Below are positions 26,244 through 35,294 of a DNA stretch of 64,000 nt, in pieces (the stretch's first letter is position 1; each line of letters opens with the position of its first letter). Below the pieces are notes generated by a model. The model saw nothing but the letters and a program-made list of their open reading frames with translations, had not been told where the DNA came from and ran no database searches. The stretch lies in contig CAVPJW010000004.1 of NCBI GenBank assembly GCA_963705525.1, positions 744,001 to 808,000 on the forward strand, given 5' to 3'. The translations under genes and the position numbers were made by a program. The stretch comes from CAVPJW01 sp963705525. Lineage in GTDB: Bacteria > Acidobacteriota > Vicinamibacteria > Vicinamibacterales > CAVPJW01.

Positions 26244-27608
26244 ATGACTGACAGGACCTCCCGGCGTGAGTTCATGAAGCGCGCGGCCGCGACGACGTTC
26301 GCGTCCACGACCGTGCACAGCATTCTGGAGGCGAGACGGCCGCCAGAGCAGGTCGCACCGAGCGATCGAATCCGCCTCGCCACGGTCGGCATTGGCGGTC
26401 AGGGGACCTACGACACCATGAAGGCGCTCGAAGTGCCGGGTATCGAACTGGTCGCGGTTGCCGATGTGTACGACGGACGCCTGACGCGTGCGAAGGAACT
26501 CTTCGGCGCCGCCGTCAAAACGACAAGAGACTACCGCGAGGTGGTCGCCATGTCCGACGTTGACGCCATCATCGTCGGCACGCCGGACCACTGGCACGCA
26601 CAGGTGTCCATCGACGCGATGAATGCCGGCAAGGACGTCTACTGTGAAAAACCGATGGTGCAGACCGTCGAGGACGGTCAACGGCTGATCGAGGCCCAGC
26701 GGAAGACCAACCGTATTTTCCAGGTCGGCAGCCAGCGCGTGAGCTCGGTCGTGTATGCGAAGGCGCGGGAGCTGATGCAGTCGGGCGCGATCGGATCGCT
26801 CAACATGGTCGAGGCGTGGTGGGATCGCAATTCGGCCGTCGGGGCCTGGCAATACACGATCCCGAGCGATGCCTCGCCGTCGAACATCGACTGGGATCGA
26901 TTCATCGGCCACGCGCCGAAGAGGCCGTTCGAACCCATCCGCCTCTTCCGGTGGCGGAACTACCGCGACTACGGCACCGGCGTGGCCGGCGATCTGTTCG
27001 TGCACCTCTTCTCGGGTTTGCACTTCATCGTCGGCTCGCTGGGACCGACCAAGGTCGTGACGACCGGCGGGCTGCGCCAGTGGAACGACGGTCGGGATGT
27101 CCCCGACGTGATGCTCGGCCTCTACGACTATCCCAAGACGAGCGCCCATCCCGCATTTACGCTCGCGCTCCGTGTGAATTTCGCGGACGGCACCAATGGA
27201 TCGGGCGAAAGCTCCGGATTCCGTTTCGTCGGACCGGAAGGCGCGATCACGATCGGCGACGAGGGCGTTTCCCTCTCCCGCTTCACAGCCCGTAAGGCGC
27301 CGGAATATACGATTTCGACGTTCCCGGAAGCCGCACAGAAGTCTTTCCTCGCCGACTATCACGCGAAGTATCCACACGCACTCTCGGAGCTCGAGGTCGG
27401 CCGACGGGAACTGTTCTCGCCGCCGGGCGATTACAGCGACTCCTACGATCATTTCGTCAACTTCTTCCAGGCGATTCGTTCCCGCAAGCCTGTCGTCGAA
27501 GACGCCGTCTTCGGGCTGCGCGCGGCCGGTCCCGCCCTGCTTTCGAACCAGAGCTACTTCGAGGCGAGACCGGTGACGTGGGATCCCGAAACGCTCAAGG
27601 CTTCCTGA
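26244..27608 (+). CDS. Tat-exported Gfo/Idh/MocA-family oxidoreductase
   Basis: This 454-residue protein has a twin-arginine signal (SRREFMKRAAATTF). The nucleotide-binding fold has GIGGQGTYD and the family's EKP motif in YCEKPMVQT (near residue 135), with GTPDHWHA before it. The C-terminal alpha/beta domain is complete. Gfo/Idh enzymes oxidise or reduce sugar carbonyls with a tightly held NAD(P). Exported ones, such as glucose-fructose oxidoreductase, carry the cofactor through Tat. It has a GAGGG-type ribosome-binding site and lies between the isomerase and ThuA. Confidence 0.9.
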   Translation: MTDRTSRREFMKRAAATTFASTTVHSILEARRPPEQVAPSDRIRLATVGIGGQGTYDTMKALEVPGIELVAVADVYDGRLTRAKELFGAAVKTTRDYREVVAMSDVDAIIVGTPDHWHAQVSIDAMNAGKDVYCEKPMVQTVEDGQRLIEAQRKTNRIFQVGSQRVSSVVYAKARELMQSGAIGSLNMVEAWWDRNSAVGAWQYTIPSDASPSNIDWDRFIGHAPKRPFEPIRLFRWRNYRDYGTGVAGDLFVHLFSGLHFIVGSLGPTKVVTTGGLRQWNDGRDVPDVMLGLYDYPKTSAHPAFTLALRVNFADGTNGSGESSGFRFVGPEGAITIGDEGVSLSRFTARKAPEYTISTFPEAAQKSFLADYHAKYPHALSELEVGRRELFSPPGDYSDSYDHFVNFFQAIRSRKPVVEDAVFGLRAAGPALLSNQSYFEARPVTWDPETLKAS

Positions 27609-27629
27609 GATTCTCCGGAGGGACAATCG

Positions 27630-28388
27630 GTGATATCACGAAGGTGGTTATTCGTTCTGTTGCCCGCGGTCGTCGCGGGTGCGTCGGCCAGCCAGGTGCC
27701 GGCGGCTCCCCCGATGCGGCGGCTGCTGTATGTAACGCACTCGGCGGGGTTCAAACATTCGGTCCTTCCGACCAGCGAGGCGGTCGTCTCGGACATCGGC
27801 CGGACGTCCGGCGCCTTCACCGCGACGGTGACCCAGGACTGTTCGCTGATTTCAGCCGACAGCCTGAGGCAGTACGACGCGGTCTTCTTCTACACCACCG
27901 GCGAACTGCCCATCAGCGATCAGCAGAAACAGGCGCTCGTCGATTTCGTGCAGAACGGCAAGGGATTCGTCGGCGCGCACAGCGCCACCGACACGTTCTA
28001 CAAATGGCCGGAGTACGGCGAGATGATCGGCGGATACTTCAACGACCACCCGTGGCGGCAGGAAATCACCATCAAGGTCGAGGATCAGAACCACCCGGCG
28101 ACCAGGCACCTGCCCGCGACGTTCAGACTCTCGGACGAGATCTACCAGTTCAAGGACTGGTCGCGGAGCAACGTGCACGTGCTGCTCAGCCTCGACACCT
28201 CGTCGGTCGATTTGAAGAACGAGCGGGTCAAGCGCACGGACGGCGACTTTGCGCTGGCCTGGACGAAACCTTACGGGAAAGGCCGGGTGTTCTACACGGC
28301 GCTCGGCCACGAGGAGTTCGTCTGGCAGGATCCACGTTTTCAGCAGCACCTGCTTGGCGGGATCAAGTGGGCGATGGGGGTGGAGTAG
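27630..28388 (+). CDS. ThuA-domain protein
   Basis: GTG start seven bases after GGAGGG. This 252-residue protein has a signal peptide and a ThuA (GATase-like) domain: LLYVTHSAGFKHS, YDAVFFYTTGELP, FVGAHSATDTFYKWPEYGEM, HPATRHL and GKGRVFYTALGH. ThuA works in trehalose use in rhizobia, in the pathway that passes through 3-keto sugars. ThuA-like domains are common next to Gfo/Idh and GMC dehydrogenases. It is periplasmic here. It sits 21 bases after the Gfo/Idh gene and is followed by a period-7 repeat array. Confidence 0.9.
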   Translation: MISRRWLFVLLPAVVAGASASQVPAAPPMRRLLYVTHSAGFKHSVLPTSEAVVSDIGRTSGAFTATVTQDCSLISADSLRQYDAVFFYTTGELPISDQQKQALVDFVQNGKGFVGAHSATDTFYKWPEYGEMIGGYFNDHPWRQEITIKVEDQNHPATRHLPATFRLSDEIYQFKDWSRSNVHVLLSLDTSSVDLKNERVKRTDGDFALAWTKPYGKGRVFYTALGHEEFVWQDPRFQQHLLGGIKWAMGVE

Positions 28389-28393
28389 ATCGA

Positions 28394-28428
28394 AGTTCTT
28401 AGTTCTTAGTGCTTGGTTCTTAGTGCCC
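28394..28428. repeat. Short tandem repeat, period 7 (unit AGTTCTT)
   Basis: Five head-to-tail heptamers follow the ThuA stop in the 59-base gap before the MFS gene. The unit is the same as in the 22468-22716 arrays. Here only one orientation is present. Confidence 0.6.
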
Positions 28429-28447
28429 CACGTCAGGGTGTCGCGCA

Positions 28448-29695
28448 ATGAATAGCGTCAAGGTGCGGCTGAGCGTCATGATGTTCCTGGGGTACTTCAT
28501 CTGGGGCGCATGGTACGTGACGCTCGGCACGTATTTGAGCTCGACGCTCAAGTTCAGCGGGACGGAGATCGGGTTCGCCTACGGCGCGACGTCGCTCGCG
28601 GCGATGATCTCGCCGTTCTTCGTCGGACTGATCGCCGATCGGTTTTTCGCGACCGAAAAGATCATGGCCGTGCTGCACCTGGTCGGCGCGGGCGCGCTCT
28701 GGTTCGTTTCGACGCTCGACTCGTTTGGGACGTTCTACCCGGTCTTGATCGCCTACACGCTCTGCTACATGCCGACGGCGGCACTGAGCAACTCGCTTTC
28801 CTTCCATCATCTTGGCGATGCGGCGCGTGATTTCCCCCGGATTCGTGTCTGGGGCACCATCGGCTGGATCGTCGCGGGACTGGTGGTCGGACGCCTGGGG
28901 CTCGAGGCCTCGGCCGTGCCGCTCAAGATCGCCGCGGTGGCATCAGTGGTCATGAGCCTGTACTCCCTCCTGCTGCCCCATACGCCCCCACCGAAGGCCG
29001 GGACTCACGTCAGCGTGCGGTCGATTCTCGGTCTCGATGCCCTGGCGCTCGTCAAGGAACGCACGTTCGCCGTGTTCGTGGCGGGCTCGTTCCTGCTGTG
29101 CATTCCGCTGCAGTTCTATTACGCCTTCACCAATCTGTTCCTGAACGAAATCGGCGTCGCCGAACCGGCGAGCAAGATGACGCTCGGCCAGATGTCCGAG
29201 ATCGGATTCATGCTCGTCATGCCCTGGTTCCTGATACACCTTGGCATCAGGCGAACGCTGCTGGTTGGCATGGCGGCATGGGCCGCGCGGTACCTGCTCT
29301 TCGTGTACGGCGACAGCGGATCGCTCGCGTGGATGCTGTACGTCGGCATCCTGCTGCACGGCGTGTGCTACGACTTCTTCTTCGTGACGGGTCAGATCTA
29401 CGTGGACCAGCAGGCCAACGAGAAGATTCGCGCGGCCGCGCAGGGACTGCTCGCGTTCGTCACGCTCGGCGTGGGCATGTTCATCGGCGCCTGGGCATCC
29501 GGGCGCATCGTCGAAACCTATACGTTCACCGCGGCATCAGGAGCCGTGGCCCATCAATGGGACCGCATCTGGATGGTGCCCGCCGTGGCGTCGGCGGCCA
29601 TCCTGCTGGTGTTTGCGCTGCTCTTCCGGCCTGCGGGAGCGTCGGCCGTGGTGGAGCCGGTAGCGGCACCAAAGCCTGCCCGGGCGTCGAATTAG
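28448..29695 (+). CDS. MFS transporter of the nucleoside/sugar:H+ symporter type
   Basis: This 415-residue, 12-helix protein has YFIWGAWYVTLGTYL, the loop GLIADRFFATEKIM between helices 2 and 3, and FPRIRVWGTIGWI, which together are typical of the NupG/XapB-type nucleoside:H+ symporter group. Homologues next to ThuA and Gfo/Idh genes are usually annotated as sugar or nucleoside permeases. Here it would import the product of the periplasmic sugar steps. It is the last gene of the plus-strand operon and converges on the GMC gene at 29727. Confidence 0.85.
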   Translation: MNSVKVRLSVMMFLGYFIWGAWYVTLGTYLSSTLKFSGTEIGFAYGATSLAAMISPFFVGLIADRFFATEKIMAVLHLVGAGALWFVSTLDSFGTFYPVLIAYTLCYMPTAALSNSLSFHHLGDAARDFPRIRVWGTIGWIVAGLVVGRLGLEASAVPLKIAAVASVVMSLYSLLLPHTPPPKAGTHVSVRSILGLDALALVKERTFAVFVAGSFLLCIPLQFYYAFTNLFLNEIGVAEPASKMTLGQMSEIGFMLVMPWFLIHLGIRRTLLVGMAAWAARYLLFVYGDSGSLAWMLYVGILLHGVCYDFFFVTGQIYVDQQANEKIRAAAQGLLAFVTLGVGMFIGAWASGRIVETYTFTAASGAVAHQWDRIWMVPAVASAAILLVFALLFRPAGASAVVEPVAAPKPARASN

Positions 29696-29726
29696 ATCGC
29701 GTCGGCTGTCGTTCGAGGCTGGCAGG

Positions 29727-31409
29727 TCAGATCCGTCCCGCCTTCAGTTCGTCAACCAGATAGTCGCAGCTGCGCGCGGCGAGCGCCATCATCGTCACGG
29801 TGGGGTTCTGGCAAGCGGAAGACGGATAACCCGATCCGTCCATCACGAACAGATTGCTGACATCGTGCGCCTGCTGCCACTTGTTGAGGACCGAGCTCTT
29901 CGGATCATTCCCCATGCGCGCCGTGCCGACCTCGTGGATCGCCAGACCCGGCGTTGACATCTCGCGCGCGCGCTGAATGTCTTCGGCGCCGACGGCCTCC
30001 AGCATTTCAACCGCGGTATCCACAATGTCCTTGCACATCTTCCGCTCGTTGTCGCCGTACGCCATGCTGATGTGGAGCACGGGAATTCCCCACGCGTCCA
30101 CCATGTTCTTGTCGAGCTCGCAGTAATTCTCGTACCGCCCGAGGCACTCGCCAAAGCCGCCGAGCGTCATCTGCCACGGCCGGCTCTCGCGAATCGATCG
30201 CTTGAACGACGCGCCGAAGCCCGGCATCGCGTAGGCGTGCCCCCACTTGATGTAGTCGGCCGAGCCCTGAAACCCATAGCCGCGAATGAAGTCCGGGTGC
30301 TTCGTGTCGATGTTCCGGAATCGCGGGATGTAGATGCCGTTGGGCCGGTTGCCTCTCGAATCGGGAATGCCCCTCAGCACCGGCAAGATGCCGGTCGTCT
30401 CCTCGCACATCACGTGATCCATCAGGTAGTGCCCGAGCACGCCGCTCGAGTTCGCAATCCCGGCAGAATGTGCCGGCGACTTCGAGTTCAGCATGATTCG
30501 CGTGGACTCGAGCGTCGACGCGCAGAGTACCACCAGCTTCGCCTTCACCTCCCGATGCTGACGCGAGATCCGGTCAACGTAATACACGCCGCTGCACTTT
30601 CCGTCGTCACCAGTGACCACATGGCTGACCACCGCATCGGGAATGAGCGTCAGACGTCCCGTCGCCGCCGCGGCCGGCAGCGTGCTGGCGGGGCTGCTGT
30701 AGTACGACCCGGTCGTGCACCCGCGCGAGCACGGACCGCAGTAGTGGCACTTCGGCCGTCCGTTCAGGTCTTTCGTCAGGACCGCCGTGCGCCCGATCGT
30801 GAGCGTGCGCCCGAGCTTCTGTTTGATGGCCTTCTTGAGCAGCTGTTCGCCACAGGTGAGCTGCATGGGCGGGAGGAACTGACCATCGGGAAGCTGCGGC
30901 AGGCCCTCGGCCTGTCCGCTGACGCCGATGAACTGCTCGACGCGGTCGTAGTACGGAGCCAGCTCGGCGTACGAGATCGGCCAATCGACGCCGAAGCCGT
31001 CTCGCGACGCAGCCTTGAGATCATAGTCGCTCAGCCGATAGCTCTGCCGGGCCCACATGATCGACTTGCCCCCGACGTGGCGGCCACGGATCCACGTGAA
31101 CGTCCGATCCGGTGGAGTGGTGTACGGCAGCTCCGTATCCTTCACGAACAGGTGATGCGTGTACTCGTCGCACTGATAACAGAGCTTCTGAATCGGCTGC
31201 TCTTCCTGCGACGCGCGCGGGCCGAGCCGTCTCCCGCGGAGCGGCATGTCCGGCGCAATCTTGTGTTCGTGGTAATCGACCGCCGGGTCCAGCTTTCGAC
31301 CGGCTTCGAGCACGGCAACCTCGAGGCCCGCTTCGGTCAGCTGCCTGGCAACCCACCCGCCTGTCGCACCGGATCCGACGATGATCGCGTCGAAGGTTTC
31401 CTGGCGCAT
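29727..31409 (-). CDS. GMC-family FAD dehydrogenase (first copy)
   Basis: This intact 560-residue protein has an N-terminal FAD-binding IIVGSGATGGWVA and VLEAGRKL. The cysteine-rich CHYCGPCSRGC segment near residue 220 is typical of gluconate/sorbitol-type dehydrogenases. The C-terminal end has the GMC catalytic histidine region, HEVGTARMGNDP, and NPTVTMMALAARSCDYL. Together with PF13618 small subunits and a cytochrome c, such enzymes oxidise sugars at the membrane. It follows its small subunit by three bases. It shares the HEVG-T-RMGNDP and NPT signatures with the second copy at 35295-36996. Confidence 0.92.
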   Translation of the reverse strand: MRQETFDAIIVGSGATGGWVARQLTEAGLEVAVLEAGRKLDPAVDYHEHKIAPDMPLRGRRLGPRASQEEQPIQKLCYQCDEYTHHLFVKDTELPYTTPPDRTFTWIRGRHVGGKSIMWARQSYRLSDYDLKAASRDGFGVDWPISYAELAPYYDRVEQFIGVSGQAEGLPQLPDGQFLPPMQLTCGEQLLKKAIKQKLGRTLTIGRTAVLTKDLNGRPKCHYCGPCSRGCTTGSYYSSPASTLPAAAATGRLTLIPDAVVSHVVTGDDGKCSGVYYVDRISRQHREVKAKLVVLCASTLESTRIMLNSKSPAHSAGIANSSGVLGHYLMDHVMCEETTGILPVLRGIPDSRGNRPNGIYIPRFRNIDTKHPDFIRGYGFQGSADYIKWGHAYAMPGFGASFKRSIRESRPWQMTLGGFGECLGRYENYCELDKNMVDAWGIPVLHISMAYGDNERKMCKDIVDTAVEMLEAVGAEDIQRAREMSTPGLAIHEVGTARMGNDPKSSVLNKWQQAHDVSNLFVMDGSGYPSSACQNPTVTMMALAARSCDYLVDELKAGRI

Positions 31410-31412
31410 GGC

Positions 31413-32000
31413 CTAGGCCTTGTGCTCCGGATGTGTGCAGCCCGCGTAACCCGGGAAGAATCTCGATCCGTCATCGCCGAGCTCTTCCTTCATGCCAATC
31501 GAGGAGGTGTAGTAGCCGGTGATGGTGAGCCGCTTGATCGCTTCGAAGAACTGCCGCCCGGGCTGGTCGCCGAGGTTGCGATTGTGCAGTGAGCTCACGA
31601 TCGTCAGGAGCGCGGACTGCTGTTCGGCCGAGGCGCCGATCACGTCGGAACCGAAGAGCTCAACCGATCGGGAATCCATCCAAGACAATCCGCTGAGAAA
31701 GGCCGTGCGCTCGGACTCTTCGGCATCGGCCAGAACGGTGTCGATGAACTCGTTCACGCGAGCGGCTCGTGCTCCAGGGGTGTCGGTCTGGGGAATGATG
31801 AGCTCGCTCAGGACGATGACGGTTTCGTTCTGGTGCGCGTCGAAGACTCGAGCGATCCAGGGTCCGTCCGCCGTTTCGTGGTGAGCGGTCTCCGCCCTCG
31901 CGCTCGCGAGCGCACTGAGCTTCTCAACCCATGGCGGGCTGGCCACTACACCGATGCTGCCGAGCGCCAGGTGTTTGATCGCCGCGCGTCGATTGATCAT
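31413..32000 (-). CDS. Gluconate 2-dehydrogenase subunit 3-like protein (Tat)
   Basis: The start at 32000 gives 195 residues with a twin-arginine signal (NRRAAIKHLALG) and the PF13618 core: ETVIVLSELIIPQTDTPGA, VNEFIDTVL, and the end GYYTSSIGMKEELG plus FFPGYAGCTHPEH. The reading frame is also open upstream through the repeat and isomerase region, but that part is antisense-quality sequence in this frame. It carries the Tat signal for the GMC catalytic subunit encoded next, which lacks one, so the complex is probably exported as a folded pair. Confidence 0.9.
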   Translation of the reverse strand: MINRRAAIKHLALGSIGVVASPPWVEKLSALASARAETAHHETADGPWIARVFDAHQNETVIVLSELIIPQTDTPGARAARVNEFIDTVLADAEESERTAFLSGLSWMDSRSVELFGSDVIGASAEQQSALLTIVSSLHNRNLGDQPGRQFFEAIKRLTITGYYTSSIGMKEELGDDGSRFFPGYAGCTHPEHKA

Positions 32001-32002
32001 CA

Positions 32003-32058
32003 GGCTTCGGGCTTCGGGTTGCAGGCTTCGGGCTGCAGGCTTCGGGCTCCAGGCTTCA
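32003..32058. repeat. Short tandem repeat, period 7 (unit GGCTTCG)
   Basis: Eight uninterrupted heptamers of GGYTBCR type fill the whole 62-base gap between the isomerase stop (32063) and the small-subunit start (32000). Four units are exactly GGCTTCG. Confidence 0.75.
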
Positions 32059-32062
32059 GCCG

Positions 32063-33025
32063 CTACGCCCAGTACGCCTCGCCTGCCTGCTCGCGAATGA
32101 CCACATCCTTGAGGAACGCTATCGCCTTCTTCAGGCCCTCCGTTCCCGACATGAGACTGTCCTCGTGCTCGATGCTGATCACGTGGTCGTACCCCACCAT
32201 CCGCAGGTTCGAGATCATGTCCTTCCAGACGTCGGCATCGTGACCGTAGCCGACCGTCCGGAACAGCCACGAACGTTCCAGCTCGCGCGTGTACTTCTTG
32301 GCGTCGAGCACGCCGTTGGCCGCCGTGTTCGCCGGATCGATGCGGCAGTCCTTTGCATGCACGTGATAGATGCTGCCGGCCAGCGCCCGGATCGCCGTGG
32401 CGATATCGACACCCTGCCAGAACATGTGGCTGGGATCGAAGTTGCAGCCGATGGTCCCCGGCGCAATCTCGCGCAGCCGCAGCATCGTCTCGGGGTTGTA
32501 CGCCACGAAGTTTGGATGCATCTCGATCGCGACCTTGATACCGGCCTTCTTGCAGAAGCGGGCGGTCGATTTCCAGTAGGGTGTGACGCGCTCTTTCCAT
32601 TGCCACTGGAGCATCTTCGCGAACTCCGGAGGCCACGGCGCCACGATCCAGTTCGGCTGCAGCGCCTTGGGATCGCCGCCCGGACAGCCGCTGAACGTGA
32701 TGACGCGATCCACGCCCAGTTTCGCGGCCAATCTGACCGTGTCTTCGAACACAGCATGGTGCTGCGCCGCCACGGATTGCTGAGGATGAATCGGATTGCC
32801 GTGGCAGCTCAGCGCACTTACGGTGAGGCCGCTCTTGTCGATCGCCCGCTTGAACGATTTGAAGGCGGTTTGATTGGCCAGGAGCTCCGCCGGCTTGCAG
32901 TGCGCATCGCCGGGGTACGCGCCGGTCCCAATCTCGACCGCCTCGACCCCGAGCTCGACCAGGTAGTCGAGCGTTTCTTCGAACGGCTTGTTCCCGAACA
33001 GCACCGCGAAGACGCCGATCTTCAT
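32063..33025 (-). CDS. Sugar phosphate isomerase/epimerase-like TIM-barrel protein
   Basis: The ATG at 33025 opens MKIGVFAVLFGNKPFEETL, and the protein is 320 residues with no signal. The AP-endonuclease-2 barrel has GVEAVEIGTGAYPGDAH, SALSCHGNPIHP, ITFSGCPGG, VAIEMHPNFVAYNPETM, NFDPSHMFWQGVD, HVHAKDCRID and ISIEHEDSL, the last ones metal ligands. It probably isomerises or epimerises a keto-sugar. Its ATG overlaps the stop of the preceding Gfo/Idh gene once a base insertion there is corrected. As read, the two genes appear fused. Confidence 0.88.
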   Translation of the reverse strand: MKIGVFAVLFGNKPFEETLDYLVELGVEAVEIGTGAYPGDAHCKPAELLANQTAFKSFKRAIDKSGLTVSALSCHGNPIHPQQSVAAQHHAVFEDTVRLAAKLGVDRVITFSGCPGGDPKALQPNWIVAPWPPEFAKMLQWQWKERVTPYWKSTARFCKKAGIKVAIEMHPNFVAYNPETMLRLREIAPGTIGCNFDPSHMFWQGVDIATAIRALAGSIYHVHAKDCRIDPANTAANGVLDAKKYTRELERSWLFRTVGYGHDADVWKDMISNLRMVGYDHVISIEHEDSLMSGTEGLKKAIAFLKDVVIREQAGEAYWA

Positions 33026-34144
33026 ACGCTGACCCACCGTTTCTTGATGCGCTGCCTGCTCGAAGGCGTGCAGCACGCGCTGGTTTATCAACCCGTCCTC
33101 GAAGCTCGGGCTCGGGATGCGGTTGTCGGCAATGGCTTCGAGCAGATCGAAGACGGTGTGCGTAAACGTGTGCTCGTAGCCGATCAGATGGCCCGGCGGC
33201 CACCAGGCCTTCATGTACGGGTGGACGCTTTCGGTCACGAGGACTGTATGGAAGCCTTGCGCATGCTTTGGGTCCGAGTCGAGATAGACGTCGAGCTCGT
33301 TCATCCGTTCGAGATTGAAGGCAATGCTTCCCTTGCTGCCGTTGATCTCGAACCGGTTGTAGTTTTTCCGCCCGGGCGCCATCCGTGTCGCCTCAATCGA
33401 CCCGAGCGCGCCATTCTCGAACCTCACCACCGCCGCCGCCGCATCATCCACAGTCACGCGGCCCTTGCGGCGCGGATCGTCTGGCAGCGGACGTTCGGTG
33501 ATGAACGTTTCGAGCGCCGACGACACCTCGGCGATTTCTCCCATGAGAAACCTGGCCAGATCGATCGAATGCGACGCGATGTCGCCGAGCGCGCCTGACC
33601 CGGCCTGCCGCTTGTCGAGCCGCCAGACGAGCGGGAAGTTCGGGTCGACGATCCAGTCCTGAAGGTAGGTGCCGCGGAAGTGGCGAAGCGCGCCCAACCG
33701 ACCTTCTTCGATCAGGCGCTTGGCCAGCATCACCGCGGGAATACGGCGGTAGTTGTGGCAGACCATGTGGACGACGCCGGCTTTCTGCGCCGTCTGAAGC
33801 ATCTTCTCCGCTTCCTTCACGGAATTGGCGAGCGGCTTTTCGCAGAGGATGGCCTTGCCTGCGCGAGCCGCAGCGATCGCGATCTCGGCGTGGCTGTCGC
33901 CGGGCGTGCTGATGTCCACGAGATCGATGTCGCGTCGCTTGACCACCTCGCGCCAGTCGGTGGCCGCCTCTTCGAACCCGAACGTCTGCGCGGCCGCGCG
34001 GACGTTCTTCGCGTTCCGGCCGCAGAGCACCTTGAGGCGCGGGCGCCGGCGCGGCGAAAAGAAGTGGGACACCTGACGGTAGGCATTGCTATGCGCCTTG
34101 CCCATGAACGCGTAGCCAATCAGCGCCACATTGATGTCGGCCAT
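33022..34144 (-). CDS. Gfo/Idh/MocA-family oxidoreductase (cytosolic), frameshift near its 3' end
   Basis: From ATG 34144: NVALIGYAFMGKAHSNAY (nucleotide-binding), ILCEKPLANS (EKP motif), MVCHNYRRIPAV and GALGDIASHSIDLARFL, in that order. This is a full Gfo/Idh protein without a signal peptide. The end should read AHKKRWVSV then TGA at 33022-33024, overlapping the isomerase ATG. An extra G at 33046 (plus strand) removes that stop and fuses the two genes in frame. Corrected length is 373 residues. It is the likely partner of the isomerase in processing the oxidised sugar after uptake. Confidence 0.85.
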
Positions 34145-34155
34145 GGAGTCCGTCG

Positions 34156-34483
34156 CTATTTGAGGTGCTTGTCGAAGGCGCGCACGTATTTGGCCAGCGC
34201 CAGGATCTCGGCCTCGGACATCTTGTCTTTGAACGGCATCATCGCGCTGCCTGGCAGGCCCTCGGTGATCGATCTTGACCATGTCGCGCACCTTGTTGCC
34301 GTTCTTCCACTCGCCGTCCGCGAAATTCAGGAGCGGCATCGGCGAGTTGCCATCAGGCGCATGACAAACGGCGCAATGCGTCTTGTAGTTATCGGCGGCC
34401 GTCGGGGTCTCGGCGCTGGCCGATAAACCTGCGGCGAACACGAGAGACACAACTATGAGAGCCTTCACATGATGGAACGTCAT
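34156..34483 (-). CDS. Small c-type cytochrome, frameshifted near 34270
   Basis: Signal peptide, then haem-binding CAVCH near residue 37 and a KVRDMVK helix. After that the frame breaks. Removing one C at 34270 (plus strand) gives ITEGLPGSAMMPFKDKMSEA and a final helix ILALAKYVRAFDKHLK, the standard class I cytochrome c end with the methionine ligand in MMPF. The restored protein is 108 residues. Its place among GMC and subunit-3 genes suggests it takes electrons from those dehydrogenases. The Gfo/Idh gene starts 12 bases on. Confidence 0.82.
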
Positions 34484-34559
34484 CGTCCTATGGGGAAATG
34501 GATGGGAACGGCGTCAGCGGAAATTACTTGTGAAGGCGGCCACTTGTCAAGGACGGCCA

Positions 34560-35169
34560 CTACTCGCCGGACCTCACTTCGCCGACGCCGAGCTTCTGCA
34601 TGGCCTCGTCCGGACAGCCCTTCCATTCCGCGACGAACGTGTTGCCCACGTAGCGGAGATCGTCGATGCCCATCCGGCTGGTCCAGAAGCCGGTCGCGGT
34701 CAGATCGCGGAAGCTCGTGAAAAACGCCGCGCCATTGACCAGCTTTGGATCGGTTCGCGCCGGCCAGGCTATGTCGTCGAGAACCCTGCGGCGCTCGGCG
34801 TCGCTCGCGGCCACGAAGGTCTTGTCGAACCGCTTCTGGCTCTCGAGGTCGAGCCAGGCCAGCCCGCCGCGCATGGCCGTTTGACGCTCGGGCTGATCGA
34901 GCATCATGAAGTCCATGAACTCCGGCACGCCGGCGTCGGTGGCGCTGCCGGAGCGCTCGTCCTTCGGAATGATCAGGTCTACCAGGACGCGCACCGTCTG
35001 GTACTCGTGCGACGTGAAGAATCTTCGGCTTGAACGCGACGCCGGCCTTGGCGGCCTGGCGCGCCGCCTGCGCGTGCCGATGCGCATCGGCAGCCTCGAG
35101 CGAAGTCCAGGCAAAGCCGGCCGCCATCGGTGCGGAGGCGAGCAATCTGAGTGCATCTCGGCGTTTCAT
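34560..35169 (-). CDS. Gluconate 2-dehydrogenase subunit 3-like protein (second copy), frameshifted near 35022
   Basis: From ATG 35169 there is a twin-arginine signal (MKRRDALRLLASAPMA) and a linker to AFKPK. Removal of one T at 35022 (plus strand) joins it to FFTSHEYQTVRVLVDLIIP, PKDERSGSATDAGVPEFMDF and GFWTSRMGIDDLRY, the PF13618 core. Corrected length is 202 residues. AGGA lies upstream of the ATG. It is the export partner of the GMC protein encoded just before it on this strand, with 125 bases between, occupied by a repeat region. Confidence 0.85.
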
Positions 35170-35194
35170 CGGTGATCCTCGCTGTGCTGGCCTA

Positions 35195-35294
35195 CGACTC
35201 AAGACTCAGGACGCGGAGGCCTAAGGCTCTCGACTCCTGCCGAATCAGGGCCCTGAGACTGCTTGCCGTGAGCCCTATGTCTGAGCCCTGGGCC
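35195..35294. repeat. Degenerate short repeat region, period about 7
   Basis: Six rough heptamers (CGACTCA-type, 35195-35236) are followed by sequence in the opposite sense with GAGCCCT repeated and AGGGCCCT palindromes. The region fills the gap between the second GMC gene and its small subunit. It is more diverged than the other arrays. Confidence 0.45.

Noticed and set aside
31413..33203. Single 596-codon minus-strand frame joining isomerase-region DNA to the small subunit
   Set aside because: Only the part after the ATG at 32000 has Tat signal and PF13618 features. The upstream part is the shadow frame of the isomerase gene and repeat array.
32063..34483. 806-codon frame read as a cytochrome-Gfo/Idh-isomerase fusion
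   Set aside because: Two single-base insertions (34270 and 33046) merge three normal genes with overlapping or near ends. Each gene regains its usual end when these are removed.
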